Assembly: GCA_033816765.1 (NCBI GenBank)
Contig: CM066291.1
Coordinates: 3,658,001-3,722,000 of the forward strand
Reading direction: 5' to 3'
Origin: Nothopassalora personata
Lineage: Eukaryota; Ascomycota; Dothideomycetes; Mycosphaerellales; Mycosphaerellaceae
DNA: 64,000 nt
This document shows positions 1-8,402 of the stretch, one piece after another (positions within the stretch are counted from its first letter, which is position 1; each line of letters starts with the position of its first letter). The notes beneath the pieces were generated by a model, which was not told where the DNA came from, searched no databases, and was given only the letters and a program-made list of their open reading frames with translations. Made by a program: the position numbers and the translations under genes.

Positions 1-2860
1 CAACGCTCGGTGCAATCCCTGTGAGTCTGTATAGCAAGGCGTCGCGATACCACTCAGAATGAAGCCAATCCGACCACTTTGCATATAGTGCAGGGTCAAG
101 CGTGTCCTCCGGTTGTAGGTCTGCAACAATCTCGTCCTCAGGTTCAGAGACCTGCGGAGAAGGGGCGACACCTCCCGCAGGATCGCTTCCTGGGGTGGCC
201 TCAGCAGACATTGCGTGAAACGTCCTGTCTGGGTCTCCAAACCCAAGCTCATATGACGCTGAGGATCTGAGGCGTGACAGGCCATCGGCGACAGCGAGGT
301 TGCGGCCTGGCACGTGGTGAACCTGAAGGTCATACTCCATGAACTGAATCTGCCAACGAAGAAGGCGCGAGTTGTTGTGGTCACCTGTCATGATAGATGA
401 CAACGCCTTGTGATCTGTATAGGCCATAACAGGAAGCTTGCGGCCCTTGAACATCCAGCCGATGTCGTTCAGACATTTCAGCAAGGCCAGAGCCTCACGT
501 TCTGTCGTATGGTAGTTGCGCTCCGCAGGCGTGAACGCGAAGCTCAGAAACGCGATCACCACAATGTCATCTGTGCCATCCATGTTGGCAACTGTGCCGC
601 TCGGAACTGGCTCAGGAAGTTGAAACAGGACACCGCCCGCGCCATAGAGCGACGCATCCGTAGCAAGATGATACTGCCGGTCTGGGTCCCCAGCGCTGTT
701 GACGTTTGTGCAAACGCTATGCTTGATCTCATCGAAAGCTTGCTGCTGCTCAGGGCCCCAATGGAAGCCGATAATCTTTGAAGACTTCTTTCCACGAGCC
801 TTGGTCTCGGTCTCAATCAGGACGGCGTCGTTCATGATGCGCACCCGATCCGTGCGACCAGGTATAAAAGCTTTCACCCATGGCAAGGCGTTCAAGAAGC
901 GTTTAAGCTCTTCAGGATCCGTTGGTGCTGGCCAGTTGCGGAAAGCATCCAACTTGTTCGCTGCCGGCCTAATGCCGTTGACGCCTTTGGTGTGGCCAAG
1001 AACGTCCACTTCGCTCGCGAAGAACAGCCATTTCAGAGGGTTCAATGTCAAGCTGGCCCAGTCTAGCCTCGGGAAGTAGTGCTCTGACAAGAAGGTGAAC
1101 ATCTCGTCAAAAGTTGGGCTGCCCATAAAGTCGTCGTCGAAGAAAGGGGAGAACCATGTGTTCGGCAATGCGTCCTCCAAAGATGGCTCTGGTTGAGGCT
1201 CTGGGATTGGTCCTGACATAATGTCCTTGAGTCTAGTGTAAGTTCCTGGGCCTCCTGTAAGTCCTTGACCCATCCTCAGGTATTTGAACTGTCCGAAGAT
1301 GGAGTGGAATGCTGTCTTGTAACTGTGTATCTTGTCAAGAAGCACAGCCCAAAATCCGTTGCTTGCATCTGTTTTGCAGAGGACCTTGCATCGTGGTCTC
1401 GCAATGCCATTCAACACCACCTCCAACCTCCTCATGGGGTAGTTGGATTTGATGGTCACTGCGTTCAAGCCAACCCAGGCATGCACCATCCTTGTGCCTC
1501 CATTTGGCTTCGGCACGAAGCGTGTCTTCGCGCAGAAAGGTGAGTTGCACTCAATGATGATGCCGGCTTCTTTCAGCGCTGGGAAGTGTTCCTTTTGAAA
1601 CTTGATCTCTGGTTCAGTGTACAGACTTGGCTTCGCAGGTTTCGGTGGAGGACCGAAAGTCGGGATGCTGTGCTTGATCAAGTTGGTCGCCGGCATGTCT
1701 CTGACGTCTGTCACAAACAGATGCTTCCAGGTCAACAGCAACCGCTTCACCTTGATCTTGCGAAACTCGGTGTCAACCAAGTCGCCAATCATGGAGTCCA
1801 CGTTGTCAAAGACGTCTGCGCAGAGTTTGTTGACCTCTTCCAAACTGATCTGGTCACCTCCCGCAAGGTGTTGCTTGCGGTGGCCACAAGGACGGTGCTC
1901 AACTGGAAATCCAGTTTGATTTGAGAACTCACGTTCCTCCGCAGACATCCATGCAGTTTCAGCTTCCAAAGTTTCAGCCTGGTCCTGACGATACACACCT
2001 CGTCGATGTTCCTCGTCAAGGTCTCTCCTGCGGCGGACTTCTGCAAGTTCAGCCTGCTGCACATCGTGACCGCTCATTGCAGCCACCAGCAGGGTTTTCG
2101 TGGCCAGCGTGGTTGGCAATGCGGCGACGGACATCACCGGCACCGCCGTGTCTGGAAGTTCCTGAGAGCAATCTTTCTCAAAGAAGAAGCTGAGAGTTGC
2201 TTTGATTCGTTCGCGCCGTTGATTCCCATCAGAAGCCTCCTTTGCAGGATTCATGGCCACCTCAGGTACCAGATTAGCGGGGGGTGTCCAGTTCTTCCCG
2301 CCATCTGTGCTGACGTGGGATACTGTCGATTTGACAGCAGCAGCCTGCTTGAGCCGCCTCTTCGAGCCACGATCCAGTGGGAATGCGTCGCCAGTCTCAG
2401 CGGCCGCAACCCTGACTTGAGCTAGGTGTTGAGGTGGTGGTGCAGGATTTTGAGCCCTCTTCAATGCTCGTCTCTCCTTAGCAGGAAGTCTTGGACCGTC
2501 TGGTGGTTTGAGAGTCCGATGATCGCCATCCTGACAATCTTGTCTCTCGCCGTAACAGTCCCGAGCATTGATCCTCCTGGTGGCCACCTCCCGCAGGAAA
2601 GGGGCATGAGGTGGCACCTCAAGTTCGGAGACACGAGTGGGCACCTCCTGCAGGGCATCAGTCTGGGGTGGCCCATCTTTGGCGTCTTCGGTGGGTTCAA
2701 CTGCCAGGCGACGATTCATGATGTCGTCCAGTGAGTGTCGTGGAGAGTGTTGCGGCCTTTGGTCGCGGAGCAAGTGTCCTGGACTCTGAGGAGGTGAATA
2801 CTCAGAATGCTCCCTCCCATATTCGCCATCCGAGCTGGGAGTGCTCAGTGGCGAAGAACT
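1..2860 (-). CDS. pol: pol polyprotein of element 1 (reverse transcriptase, RNase H), -1 frame, partial
   Basis: Hand translation of the minus strand in the frame -1 to gag is open from the slippery site (2860) to base 1, about 950 codons, with no stop found. A proline- and charge-rich linker of roughly 350 codons comes first. The reverse transcriptase follows: FCKTDASNGFWAVLL (about 1385-1335, motif A), YKTAFHSIFGQFKYL (about 1320-1275, motif B) and the catalytic box FFDDDFMG (about 1141-1118), where F-F-D-D replaces the usual Y-x-D-D. RNase H follows: YHLATDASLYGAGGV (about 690-640), TDHKALSS (about 418-395) and a terminal PGRNLAVADGLSRL (about 312-270). The product should be made as a Gag-Pol fusion by frameshifting, since no ATG lies near the start of the frame. 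Integrase is expected outside the window. The family call is firm; the exact clade is not known to me. Confidence 0.88.
167..200 (-). repeat. Dispersed hairpin motif, copy 1 (within pol)
   Basis: On the + strand the copy starts CACCTCCCGCAGG (169-181) and ends CTGGGGTGGCC (190-200). CAGGA and TCCTG give an inner stem. On the coding strand it is read in the phase ending CCT GCG GGA GGT (protein P-A-G-G). Confidence 0.7.
1853..1885 (-). repeat. Dispersed hairpin motif, copy 2 (within pol)
   Basis: The + strand has TCACCTCCCGCAAG at the left and CTTGCGGTGGCC at the right. CCGCAAG (1861-1867) and CTTGCGG (1874-1880) form a perfect 7-bp stem. The coding phase is the same as copy 1 (L-A-G-G). Confidence 0.7.
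2582..2615 (-). repeat. Dispersed hairpin motif, copy 3 (within pol)
   Basis: GCCACCTC (2583-2590) and GAGGTGGC (2608-2615) form a perfect 8-bp inverted repeat around CCGCAGG and a short loop. The coding phase is shifted relative to copies 1 and 2 (protein L-R-E-V). Confidence 0.8.
2639..2673 (-). repeat. Dispersed hairpin motif, copy 4 (within pol)
   Basis: GGGCACCTCCTGCAGG lies at the left and CTGGGGTGGCC at the right, about 23 bp beyond copy 3 and in the same orientation. The coding phase matches copy 3 (L-Q-E-V). Confidence 0.65.
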
Positions 2861-2866
2861 TTTCCC
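2810..2866 (-). promoter_or_regulatory. Predicted programmed -1 ribosomal frameshift signal: slippery heptamer plus H-type pseudoknot
   Basis: On the minus strand the gag frame reads TTG GGA AAA at 2868-2860, which contains the heptamer G GGA AAA (2866-2860) in the X XXY YYZ phase required for -1 slippage. Four bases later TTCGCCA (2855-2849) can pair perfectly with TGGCGAA (2828-2822). The loop contains CTCCC (2841-2837), which can pair with GGGAG (2818-2814 or 2814-2810) and so close a pseudoknot. The gag stop TGA (2847-2845) lies inside the loop. The -1 frame is the pol frame. The spacer is a little shorter than the commonly quoted 5-9 nt. Confidence 0.75.
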
Positions 2867-5784
2867 AAGTCCAACCCGAGGCTCAATGCTGAGGGCCGGA
2901 ATGCGAAACCACGCTCATCCACATCATGCCCATCAGCCATCTGATTGAGAATGGAGTCCACAGAAACTGATGGTGGTGCATTTAGGCCTTGGCCCGGCAC
3001 TGGAGTTGTGGCCTGCTCCAGAAGTTCAACCTTTGGTGCCTGCAGAGTTGTGGCACGAGTGTTCTTGATGGGCCTCAACTTGCCGTCATCATCTGTGATG
3101 GAATATCCGTCATCCGCATACTCCCCGAAGACTTTGTTGTCCTGCAACCAGGCTCTCGACAGCAAGAGGCTGTAGAAAGTTGGCGCCTTGATGACGTACG
3201 CGCTGACCATGCGTGTCACGCCAGAGACTGTGAACGGGAAGTAGACATATGTATCCATGATGTCCTGAGAGCCATTCGCCATTGTTGCAATCATCGGCGG
3301 AGCCTTCCAAGTCTGCAACTTCAGATGGATGACCACTGACAGAGCGATCATGTTGACGCCAGCACCTCCATCCAGGAGTGACTTCTGCACTCTGAACGCT
3401 GGGTGCGACGCATCCAACTTGATGAAACCCACGGCGAAGAATGTAAGGACGCATCTTGGTCGTGGTGGTGCGGCTGACGCCTGCACATGATTGACCATCA
3501 CATGGTTGACGTCGACGTAGACAGCTGACTGTTTCACATTCGGAGTACCTGAGGAAAGAGCACCGCTATTCGGTGACTGGCTATCTGAAGAAGGAATCGC
3601 TTGAGCAGGGTCACCAGTTCGTGAGGTGACCGGTCCGGGCGCAGAGTGCTCAGGGTGCTGAGTGTCGGCAGGACGCTTCCTCGAGGTGTCCATATCAAAT
3701 GTCAGCATGCCAGCAATGCTCTGTCTTGCAGCGGCGTTTCCGTTGAGGTAGTCCCATAGGGGAACTTGGATGTCAGCTGCATGCAAGGCCTGCACAATAT
3801 CGTACTGTGGTTTGCCAGTCATGGCTCGAATATTTCCGTGCAAAGAGGCTGGCTTGAACTTTGGAGTGATCACCGTGCGACCCTTGGTATCGCCAGCAGT
3901 CAACACAGGTCTTGACTGGCGGTCGTTGCCAACTTGGCGCTTGGCCTCATACGCTGCGATGTCCACAATCTCATCGTCGAAGCGTACTGTGGGCTTATTT
4001 GCTGCGGCGTCCAAAACCTGTACTGGTGCAGCAAAGGCGGCAGCAGTCTCGATCTGTGATGAGGCCTCCCAGTCATCCACATCAACGAAGTCCTCTGGGT
4101 CGTATGTGGGCTCCTCGATATCAACCGCGTTGGCATTAGTGCGGCGCTCATACTTGCGTCTGAAGTTGTTCACAAGTTCCTTCTGCTTCCCACGAGGCAG
4201 TTCATCCTTGGTGCACTTGTTCTCGCGCGAAGTGTGACCGGTCTCTCCGCAGCGGAAGCACTGAGTCTCACCATCTGGAATCGAAGTGTCACCTCCCGCA
4301 GGGGCGGTCTTCGAGGTGGCCATTTGACGGCGGTCCTGAGAATCGTTGCCAGCAGTATTGTCCCTCGAGGACTTCTGGGTTGAGACGTTGTTCGATATCT
4401 CACCAAGCGCTTGGCGCGGGCGAGAAGTCTGCGTGTTCCCAGCACGCTGTGGCTGCTGAGTTCCAGTCTGACCAAGATTCTGGATGTTGGTGTTCATGTG
4501 GCCCAACATTCTGAACATCGTCCTCGTAGCAGCATCGTCAATCGAGTTAAGCTGCTCCTCCCACTGTGACTGAGCTGGCTTGGAGTCCGCAGCACCTTGA
4601 AACATCCTGCTCGCATTGCGTACGATGTCCACGAGCGTCTCGAACGGCAGTGATTGCTGTGCAACAGCGGATGCCGCAGCCTGCTTCGTGCCATTGTCAG
4701 AGAGTCCAGCCACAAAATACTCGCAAACGTCAGCCTCATTCTCTGGAATGATTCGAAGGATGTTGCGAGTGATCTCGATGTACTCCGGCAACGGCTTGTT
4801 CAGCTGCTTGAGGGTGCTCATATCCCTGAAGGCTTGTCTGCGATCGCTGCGGGCGTCTGGCTTGGGGAATCGCTTCATCAACGCGTCCACAAGGAGTTGC
4901 GAGGAGCGCTGTGACATTTCATCCAGCCGGTTGACATATTCTTCAGCATCGCCTCGGCAGTGGCCAGCAATGTATTCTGCAAAAGCTTGGTCCTCAGTCA
5001 TGAATTGTGGAACCATCTTCTCGATGCCCCAATTCATAGCGGTCACACGCAGGAAGCGCTCAACGTTGTCAGACTTCTTGCCACAGAAGTGGATGCGGTT
5101 GTAGATGGACCGAGTCTGCTGAGTGCGGTAGCGTGGTGGTGACACCTCCCGCTGCTGATGTGCCTGGGGTGGCATCATATTCTGCACAATTTCCAATAGT
5201 TGGGACAACGTGAACATCTGCTGCGCCTGCGGCGGAGGAACTTGAGGATTCGCGGGCTGAGGGGCTGATCCATGAGAACGAGCATCCTGATATTGCGGGT
5301 GAACTGAAGCGCTAGCAACCGTGGGCTGGGGTTGAGGAGCCGGGTAGCCTGGGCGAGCAAAGCGCTCAGCGGCCATGGCTGACGGCATGTATCCAGTGAA
5401 TGCAGGCGCGGTGTAGGTGAATGGACGGTAAGGCAGATCGGCCCGCCAGTGCTCGTGAGGTGAATGATTGCGAGACTGCATTGCGCTATCCGTGCGCTTG
5501 GGCAGGTCAGTGTTCAGCTTTGGCGGTGGTGATGGGCGCCTGTCACGACCCCGGCTGCTCTCCTGAACAGTCTCATCTTGTACCTCTTCGATACGAGGAG
5601 CCGGCGACGTGTCCTCATCGTCGTCTTGCGAATCACGTCCAAGGCGTTCCAGCACCTTGTCAGCAGGACCCACCTCTGTCTGTGGGGACTTGCCCTTGAC
5701 AGAGCCAGTGCCGTTGGCGTTGACGCGGCTGAGTGATGCTTGGGCACTCGACGGACCTGGTACTCCGTAAGGTGCGGAGGCCAT
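2845..5784 (-). CDS. gag: gag-protease polyprotein of element 1
   Basis: This is a 979-aa ORF on the minus strand. I chose the ATG at 5784-5782 (MASAPYGVPG) because its context AAACCATGGCC is a strong Kozak match; the frame is open further upstream but with no ATG there. Residues 1-220 are Pro/Ser/Gln-rich and low-complexity. Residues about 230-396 look like the retrotransposon Gag capsid domain. A zinc knuckle CFRCGETGHTSRENKC begins at residue 509; its spacing CX2CX4HX6C is two residues longer than the canonical form. A retropepsin-like motif LLDGGAGVNMI has its Asp at about residue 805, so the protease sits in the gag ORF. The protein should form virus-like particles, with pol added by frameshifting near its C-terminus. 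Confidence 0.88.
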   Translation of the reverse strand: MASAPYGVPGPSSAQASLSRVNANGTGSVKGKSPQTEVGPADKVLERLGRDSQDDDEDTSPAPRIEEVQDETVQESSRGRDRRPSPPPKLNTDLPKRTDSAMQSRNHSPHEHWRADLPYRPFTYTAPAFTGYMPSAMAAERFARPGYPAPQPQPTVASASVHPQYQDARSHGSAPQPANPQVPPPQAQQMFTLSQLLEIVQNMMPPQAHQQREVSPPRYRTQQTRSIYNRIHFCGKKSDNVERFLRVTAMNWGIEKMVPQFMTEDQAFAEYIAGHCRGDAEEYVNRLDEMSQRSSQLLVDALMKRFPKPDARSDRRQAFRDMSTLKQLNKPLPEYIEITRNILRIIPENEADVCEYFVAGLSDNGTKQAAASAVAQQSLPFETLVDIVRNASRMFQGAADSKPAQSQWEEQLNSIDDAATRTMFRMLGHMNTNIQNLGQTGTQQPQRAGNTQTSRPRQALGEISNNVSTQKSSRDNTAGNDSQDRRQMATSKTAPAGGDTSIPDGETQCFRCGETGHTSRENKCTKDELPRGKQKELVNNFRRKYERRTNANAVDIEEPTYDPEDFVDVDDWEASSQIETAAAFAAPVQVLDAAANKPTVRFDDEIVDIAAYEAKRQVGNDRQSRPVLTAGDTKGRTVITPKFKPASLHGNIRAMTGKPQYDIVQALHAADIQVPLWDYLNGNAAARQSIAGMLTFDMDTSRKRPADTQHPEHSAPGPVTSRTGDPAQAIPSSDSQSPNSGALSSGTPNVKQSAVYVDVNHVMVNHVQASAAPPRPRCVLTFFAVGFIKLDASHPAFRVQKSLLDGGAGVNMIALSVVIHLKLQTWKAPPMIATMANGSQDIMDTYVYFPFTVSGVTRMVSAYVIKAPTFYSLLLSRAWLQDNKVFGEYADDGYSITDDDGKLRPIKNTRATTLQAPKVELLEQATTPVPGQGLNAPPSVSVDSILNQMADGHDVDERGFAFRPSALSLGLDLGKVLRH
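4287..4322 (-). repeat. Dispersed hairpin motif, copy 5 (within gag)
   Basis: CACCTCCCGCAGG begins at 4290. CACCTC (4290-4295) and GAGGTG (4313-4318) pair perfectly and GGCC follows. The coding phase is as in copy 1 (P-A-G-G). Confidence 0.75.
5141..5173 (-). repeat. Dispersed hairpin motif, copy 6 (within gag)
   Basis: GACACCTCCCGC is at the left end and CTGGGGTGGC at the right. The coding phase is as in copy 3 (Q-R-E-V). Confidence 0.65.
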
Positions 5785-6118
5785 GGTTTCCGAATTGGTA
5801 CACCTCCCGCTCGTTGTTGCTTGAGGTGTCCACTGTTGACAGTCCGCAACTGCCGGGTCGAAACAAGCGACTTCCCAGGAAGTCGGTAGGGGTAAACAAT
5901 GCAAATAGCTGAAGGGTGATCAGCCAGAAAAGGCGAAGCTGAGGTGCCGTATTCTGCTGAAGTATCGTATTCCAGTTTCTGAAAGGTATCGTGCAGTGCT
6001 GTGCAGGCCAGATCCGTGGTCGTCTTGAGCAGGATTCCTGAGCGGTTGGTAGAAACAGACGCGACAGCGTCACCAATTGTGTGTCCCAGTTGACGTTGAT
6101 TGAAAGTGCTCCAGTACG
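5785..6118 (-). other. 5' leader of element 1
   Basis: This 334-bp stretch lies between the candidate LTR and the gag ATG and has normal base composition. It holds hairpin copy 7. A tRNA-primer binding site starting TGG directly after the LTR is not evident; the first bases are CGTACTGGAGC. Confidence 0.5.
5799..5832 (-). repeat. Dispersed hairpin motif, copy 7 (just upstream of the gag ATG)
   Basis: ACACCTC (5800-5806) and GAGGTGT (5823-5829) form a perfect 7-bp stem around CCGC. It lies 15 bp upstream of the chosen gag start. If translated, it would be in the third possible phase (S-G-R-C). Confidence 0.75.
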
Positions 6119-6279
6119 TGTTGTAACAACAAGGTGGTAGAGAGGTCCAGACCCAGTACAAAACCCGATTTGATCGCGCCCCAGTTTGTGGTGTGAAAGG
6201 TGGATGTCGAATACAAGCTATCTAGCTAGAAGGAGGAAGTGGTACCCAGTGCCAAGACTGCACTGCCACTGGCCCCACA
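6119..6279 (-). repeat. Candidate 5' LTR of element 1
   Basis: The minus strand starts TGTGGGGCC and ends GTTACAACA (161 bp, TG...CA). The outer end falls where normal-composition DNA meets RIP-mutated DNA. There is no second copy in the window, so the LTR is inferred from termini and position only. Confidence 0.45.
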
Positions 6280-7118
6280 GCCTATTTAGCTCTAGTGTAA
6301 GCTATCGCTTACGTAACATGTCGTTTAGTCCATACTAATCCTTTAGAGCCTAGACAGCGTTTACTATACATTAGCTCCTAGCCTAGCTCTATAGTAGTCC
6401 TAATTAGGTAGGTGACCAATTTAGACCTTGCGGACGTAAAGATGTTATACATCCGCTACCTACGGTCGGTATCTAACTAGCGGAGCTTAATAAGCTCCTT
6501 ATCTTTAGCCGTAGCGTCTTTAGTAGTGTATACTAATTGGATTTGCTCGAACGTTAAGTACACCGGCTCTATTAGCTCGGCGGTAGTGTCGTTCGGATCT
6601 ATATACTTCTAGATATTTAGAGACTTAGCGTAGAGCTCTAACTAACGGTTAAACTTATCCCATTAGTTATGACTCTTAAGAACGATAGTACCGTACGGTA
6701 AAACACCGGTACTACCGGGTGTCTCGGTAGTCGCTATAACGGTGTTAATAGGCCTAATAAAGGGTCCTATAGGTCTACTAGGGTTACTGCACTACTGTGC
6801 AATAGTTGTTAATAGGATAATAATAGATCCTACTAGTTTTTAATAACGATGCAAAATCTGCTCTAGGGCTTCGTTTTATATAGCGAATGTTAGTAAGCGC
6901 CTATCGGGCTTATAACTATTACGTTATAAGTGGTTAGAAGTTATAAAATAGGCTTATAAAGGTGTTTTAAAAGCAGGTAGTAGATTACATATACCTAAGC
7001 TAGAATTGAAAGGGCTGCTTATAAAAAGGCTGTAGGTGACTAATTAATGTTACCTAATTCTTAGCCGCTACTACCTTAGGTTTAATTAGGCTACAGCGCC
7101 GGTATACGCTTAGATCGT
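6280..7118. other. RIP-mutated repeat remnant, unclassified
   Basis: TA-rich DNA with stops in all frames. I could not recognise a domain or matching ends within the window. It occupies the place where the 3' LTR of element A/G would be expected but does not resemble the family's LTR. It may be a separate degraded element. Confidence 0.4.
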
Positions 7119-7673
7119 AACACTTCTTCCTCCTATAAACGCCGTTAACGACTTACTCTAGATACTAAAATTTCTAGTATTAAAATAGCTCTATACACGA
7201 ATTGTTAGAAGTCTCGATCCTCGGGCATAGTAGTAAAGTATATCGTAGGTTCTCGGTCTAGGAAGTGTTCGGCCTATATTTAAAAAGGCTATAAGGACTA
7301 CGACGTACGTCTTTCTCGTCCGGAGTAGGAACGTCTTCGCAATTTACGCGATAAGCTTAAGCTAGAGCTTAAGAGGATTAAAGAGGAGGAGGTACGGCTA
7401 AAGATACGTAAGGTCCGTCTTTAGAAATAGCTACGCTTAGCTAAGCGTCGTACCAACGACGCCGTCGCTAAGGAGTTAGAGGAGCTCGAGGAGAAAGAGG
7501 CGCGCGAGGAGCTAGCGTCTCTTAAGTAGGCGTCGGGGGTAGAGGTGTCGCCTTCGCTAGTTTCTTTCTCGGATATCCTAGAGATACCCGTAAACGACTA
7601 GGCGGCGCTTTCTAGGGCGGAGTCCTAAGGCGAGTCCCTAGGGGTAGAAACTTATTAGGGTATTTATTTATAA
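7119..7673 (+). pseudogene. Antisense Cys6/coiled-coil ORF of element A/G, RIP-mutated
   Basis: On the + strand, opposite to this element's gag-pol, a frame ends in KELEELEEKEAREELASLK, GVEVSPSLVSFSDI and GIYL-stop (7671-7673). It matches the ORF of element B (37838-37284) across its whole length. About eight stops are visible, nearly all TAG at expected Gln codons. The start is damaged: ATG has become ACA with a one-base loss. Cys positions of the cluster have become Tyr in places (TGC to TAC). The protein would be a small Zn-cluster, basic coiled-coil protein; its role is unknown. Confidence 0.65.
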
Positions 7674-7697
7674 ATTGTGTCTCCGTTCCTATTAATC

Positions 7698-7770
7698 GGC
7701 TAGGTAGCTTAGTAGTAGAGCGTAAGCTACCTAAACTCTTAAGGTCGTAGGTTCGATTCCTACCCTAGTC
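7698..7770 (+). tRNA. tRNA-like sequence of element A/G (degenerate)
   Basis: 73 nt. The acceptor halves GGCTAGG and CCTAGTC pair over all seven positions (one G-T). The T arm is GTAGG-TTCGATT-CCTAC, with a B box matching GGTTCGATTCC. The A-box region is TAGCTTAGTAGTAGAGC. GCTTA and TAAGC can form a D-type stem. The central arm contains CTCTTAA (as in Lys-CTT loops) but does not fold as a canonical anticodon stem. It lies 24 bp after the stop of the antisense ORF, same strand. Confidence 0.5.
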
Positions 7771-7789
7771 GCTCGTCGGCCGAGAGATC

Positions 7790-8079
7790 GATTATCGTTA
7801 GTCGTATCGGCGGACCTATTTTTAGTATTGTCGGATCTTCTGCTAATAGTTTCGTAGGTTTTGTTTTAGTTCCTAGGTATTTTCTAATTCGTCGTATCCT
7901 TTCTACTTAATAAGGTATCGCTAACCTTTCTTATCTAGGATTTTTTTGACTTCGAATTCGTTTTCTACTTCTAGCTCGAAATAGAAGCTTTCCTAGTAAG
8001 GTCTTTTAGCGTCCGCGGGTTCTAACTTAGAGATGTAGAAGACTAGGTAGATTTTAGCGTCTAGTAGTAGTCGTAGGCG
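7790..8079 (-). pseudogene. Element A/G pol C-terminus (chromodomain region), RIP-mutated
   Basis: The minus strand reads as a chromodomain-like segment equivalent to 37140-36890 of element B and 46480-46780 of element D (conserved RYLVKW-like and YDxxExTWE-like residues, with Trp and Gln codons changed to stops). It is interrupted at AGGCG by element 2 and continues at 14992. Confidence 0.65.
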
Positions 8080-8265
8080 TGTCACGGGGTGGCCTTGACC
8101 TTGGACCCTTCGCCGGCTTAACCGCGGACCTTCCGGATCGGGTTAGCGCGGCTTGGCACGAGATCGACCTTGCTTCTCTCTTCTCTCTCGTTCTTAGACT
8201 CTTCGTAGATTGTATTATTCACGACTTGACTCCTACACTCTCTGGATCTCATATCGCCCGTGTCA
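8080..8265 (+). repeat. 5' LTR of element 2
   Basis: 186 bp, TGTCACGGGG...GCCCGTGTCA. Same sequence as 14801-14986 by eye. Confidence 0.95.
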
Positions 8266-8402
8266 TTACAATCTACCGCTCATAAGCTGCACGCGTCCGC
8301 AAGGATCCGTACAGCGCGCTCAAACTAACAGCGCATTGTCAGCTCGAGCAACGCGCTCTAGCACCAGACCCGAGTGGTAGCGATTGTCAACATCCCACCA
8401 TC

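Larger units (their letters stand above)
1..6279 (-). mobile_element. Element 1: Ty3/gypsy-type LTR retrotransposon, unmutated, truncated by the window's left edge
   Basis: Read on the minus strand the order is candidate 5' LTR (6279-6119), leader, gag-protease ORF (5784-2845), then pol in the -1 frame (2860-1) with reverse transcriptase and RNase H. Integrase and the 3' LTR must lie beyond base 1. Base composition is normal and I found no stop in the gag or pol frames, in sharp contrast with the RIP-mutated DNA starting near 6280. This suggests a recent, possibly competent insertion. No target-site duplication can be checked because the other end is outside the window. Confidence 0.9.

Noticed and set aside
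2250..2275. Further copy of the dispersed hairpin motif near CCACCTCAGG
   Set aside because: Only the left hexamer matches; the CCGC block and right arm are absent.
5514..6161. 215-codon minus-strand frame at the start of element 1
   Set aside because: It crosses the candidate LTR, leader and gag in the wrong phase; gag in the other phase has the Gag, knuckle and protease motifs.
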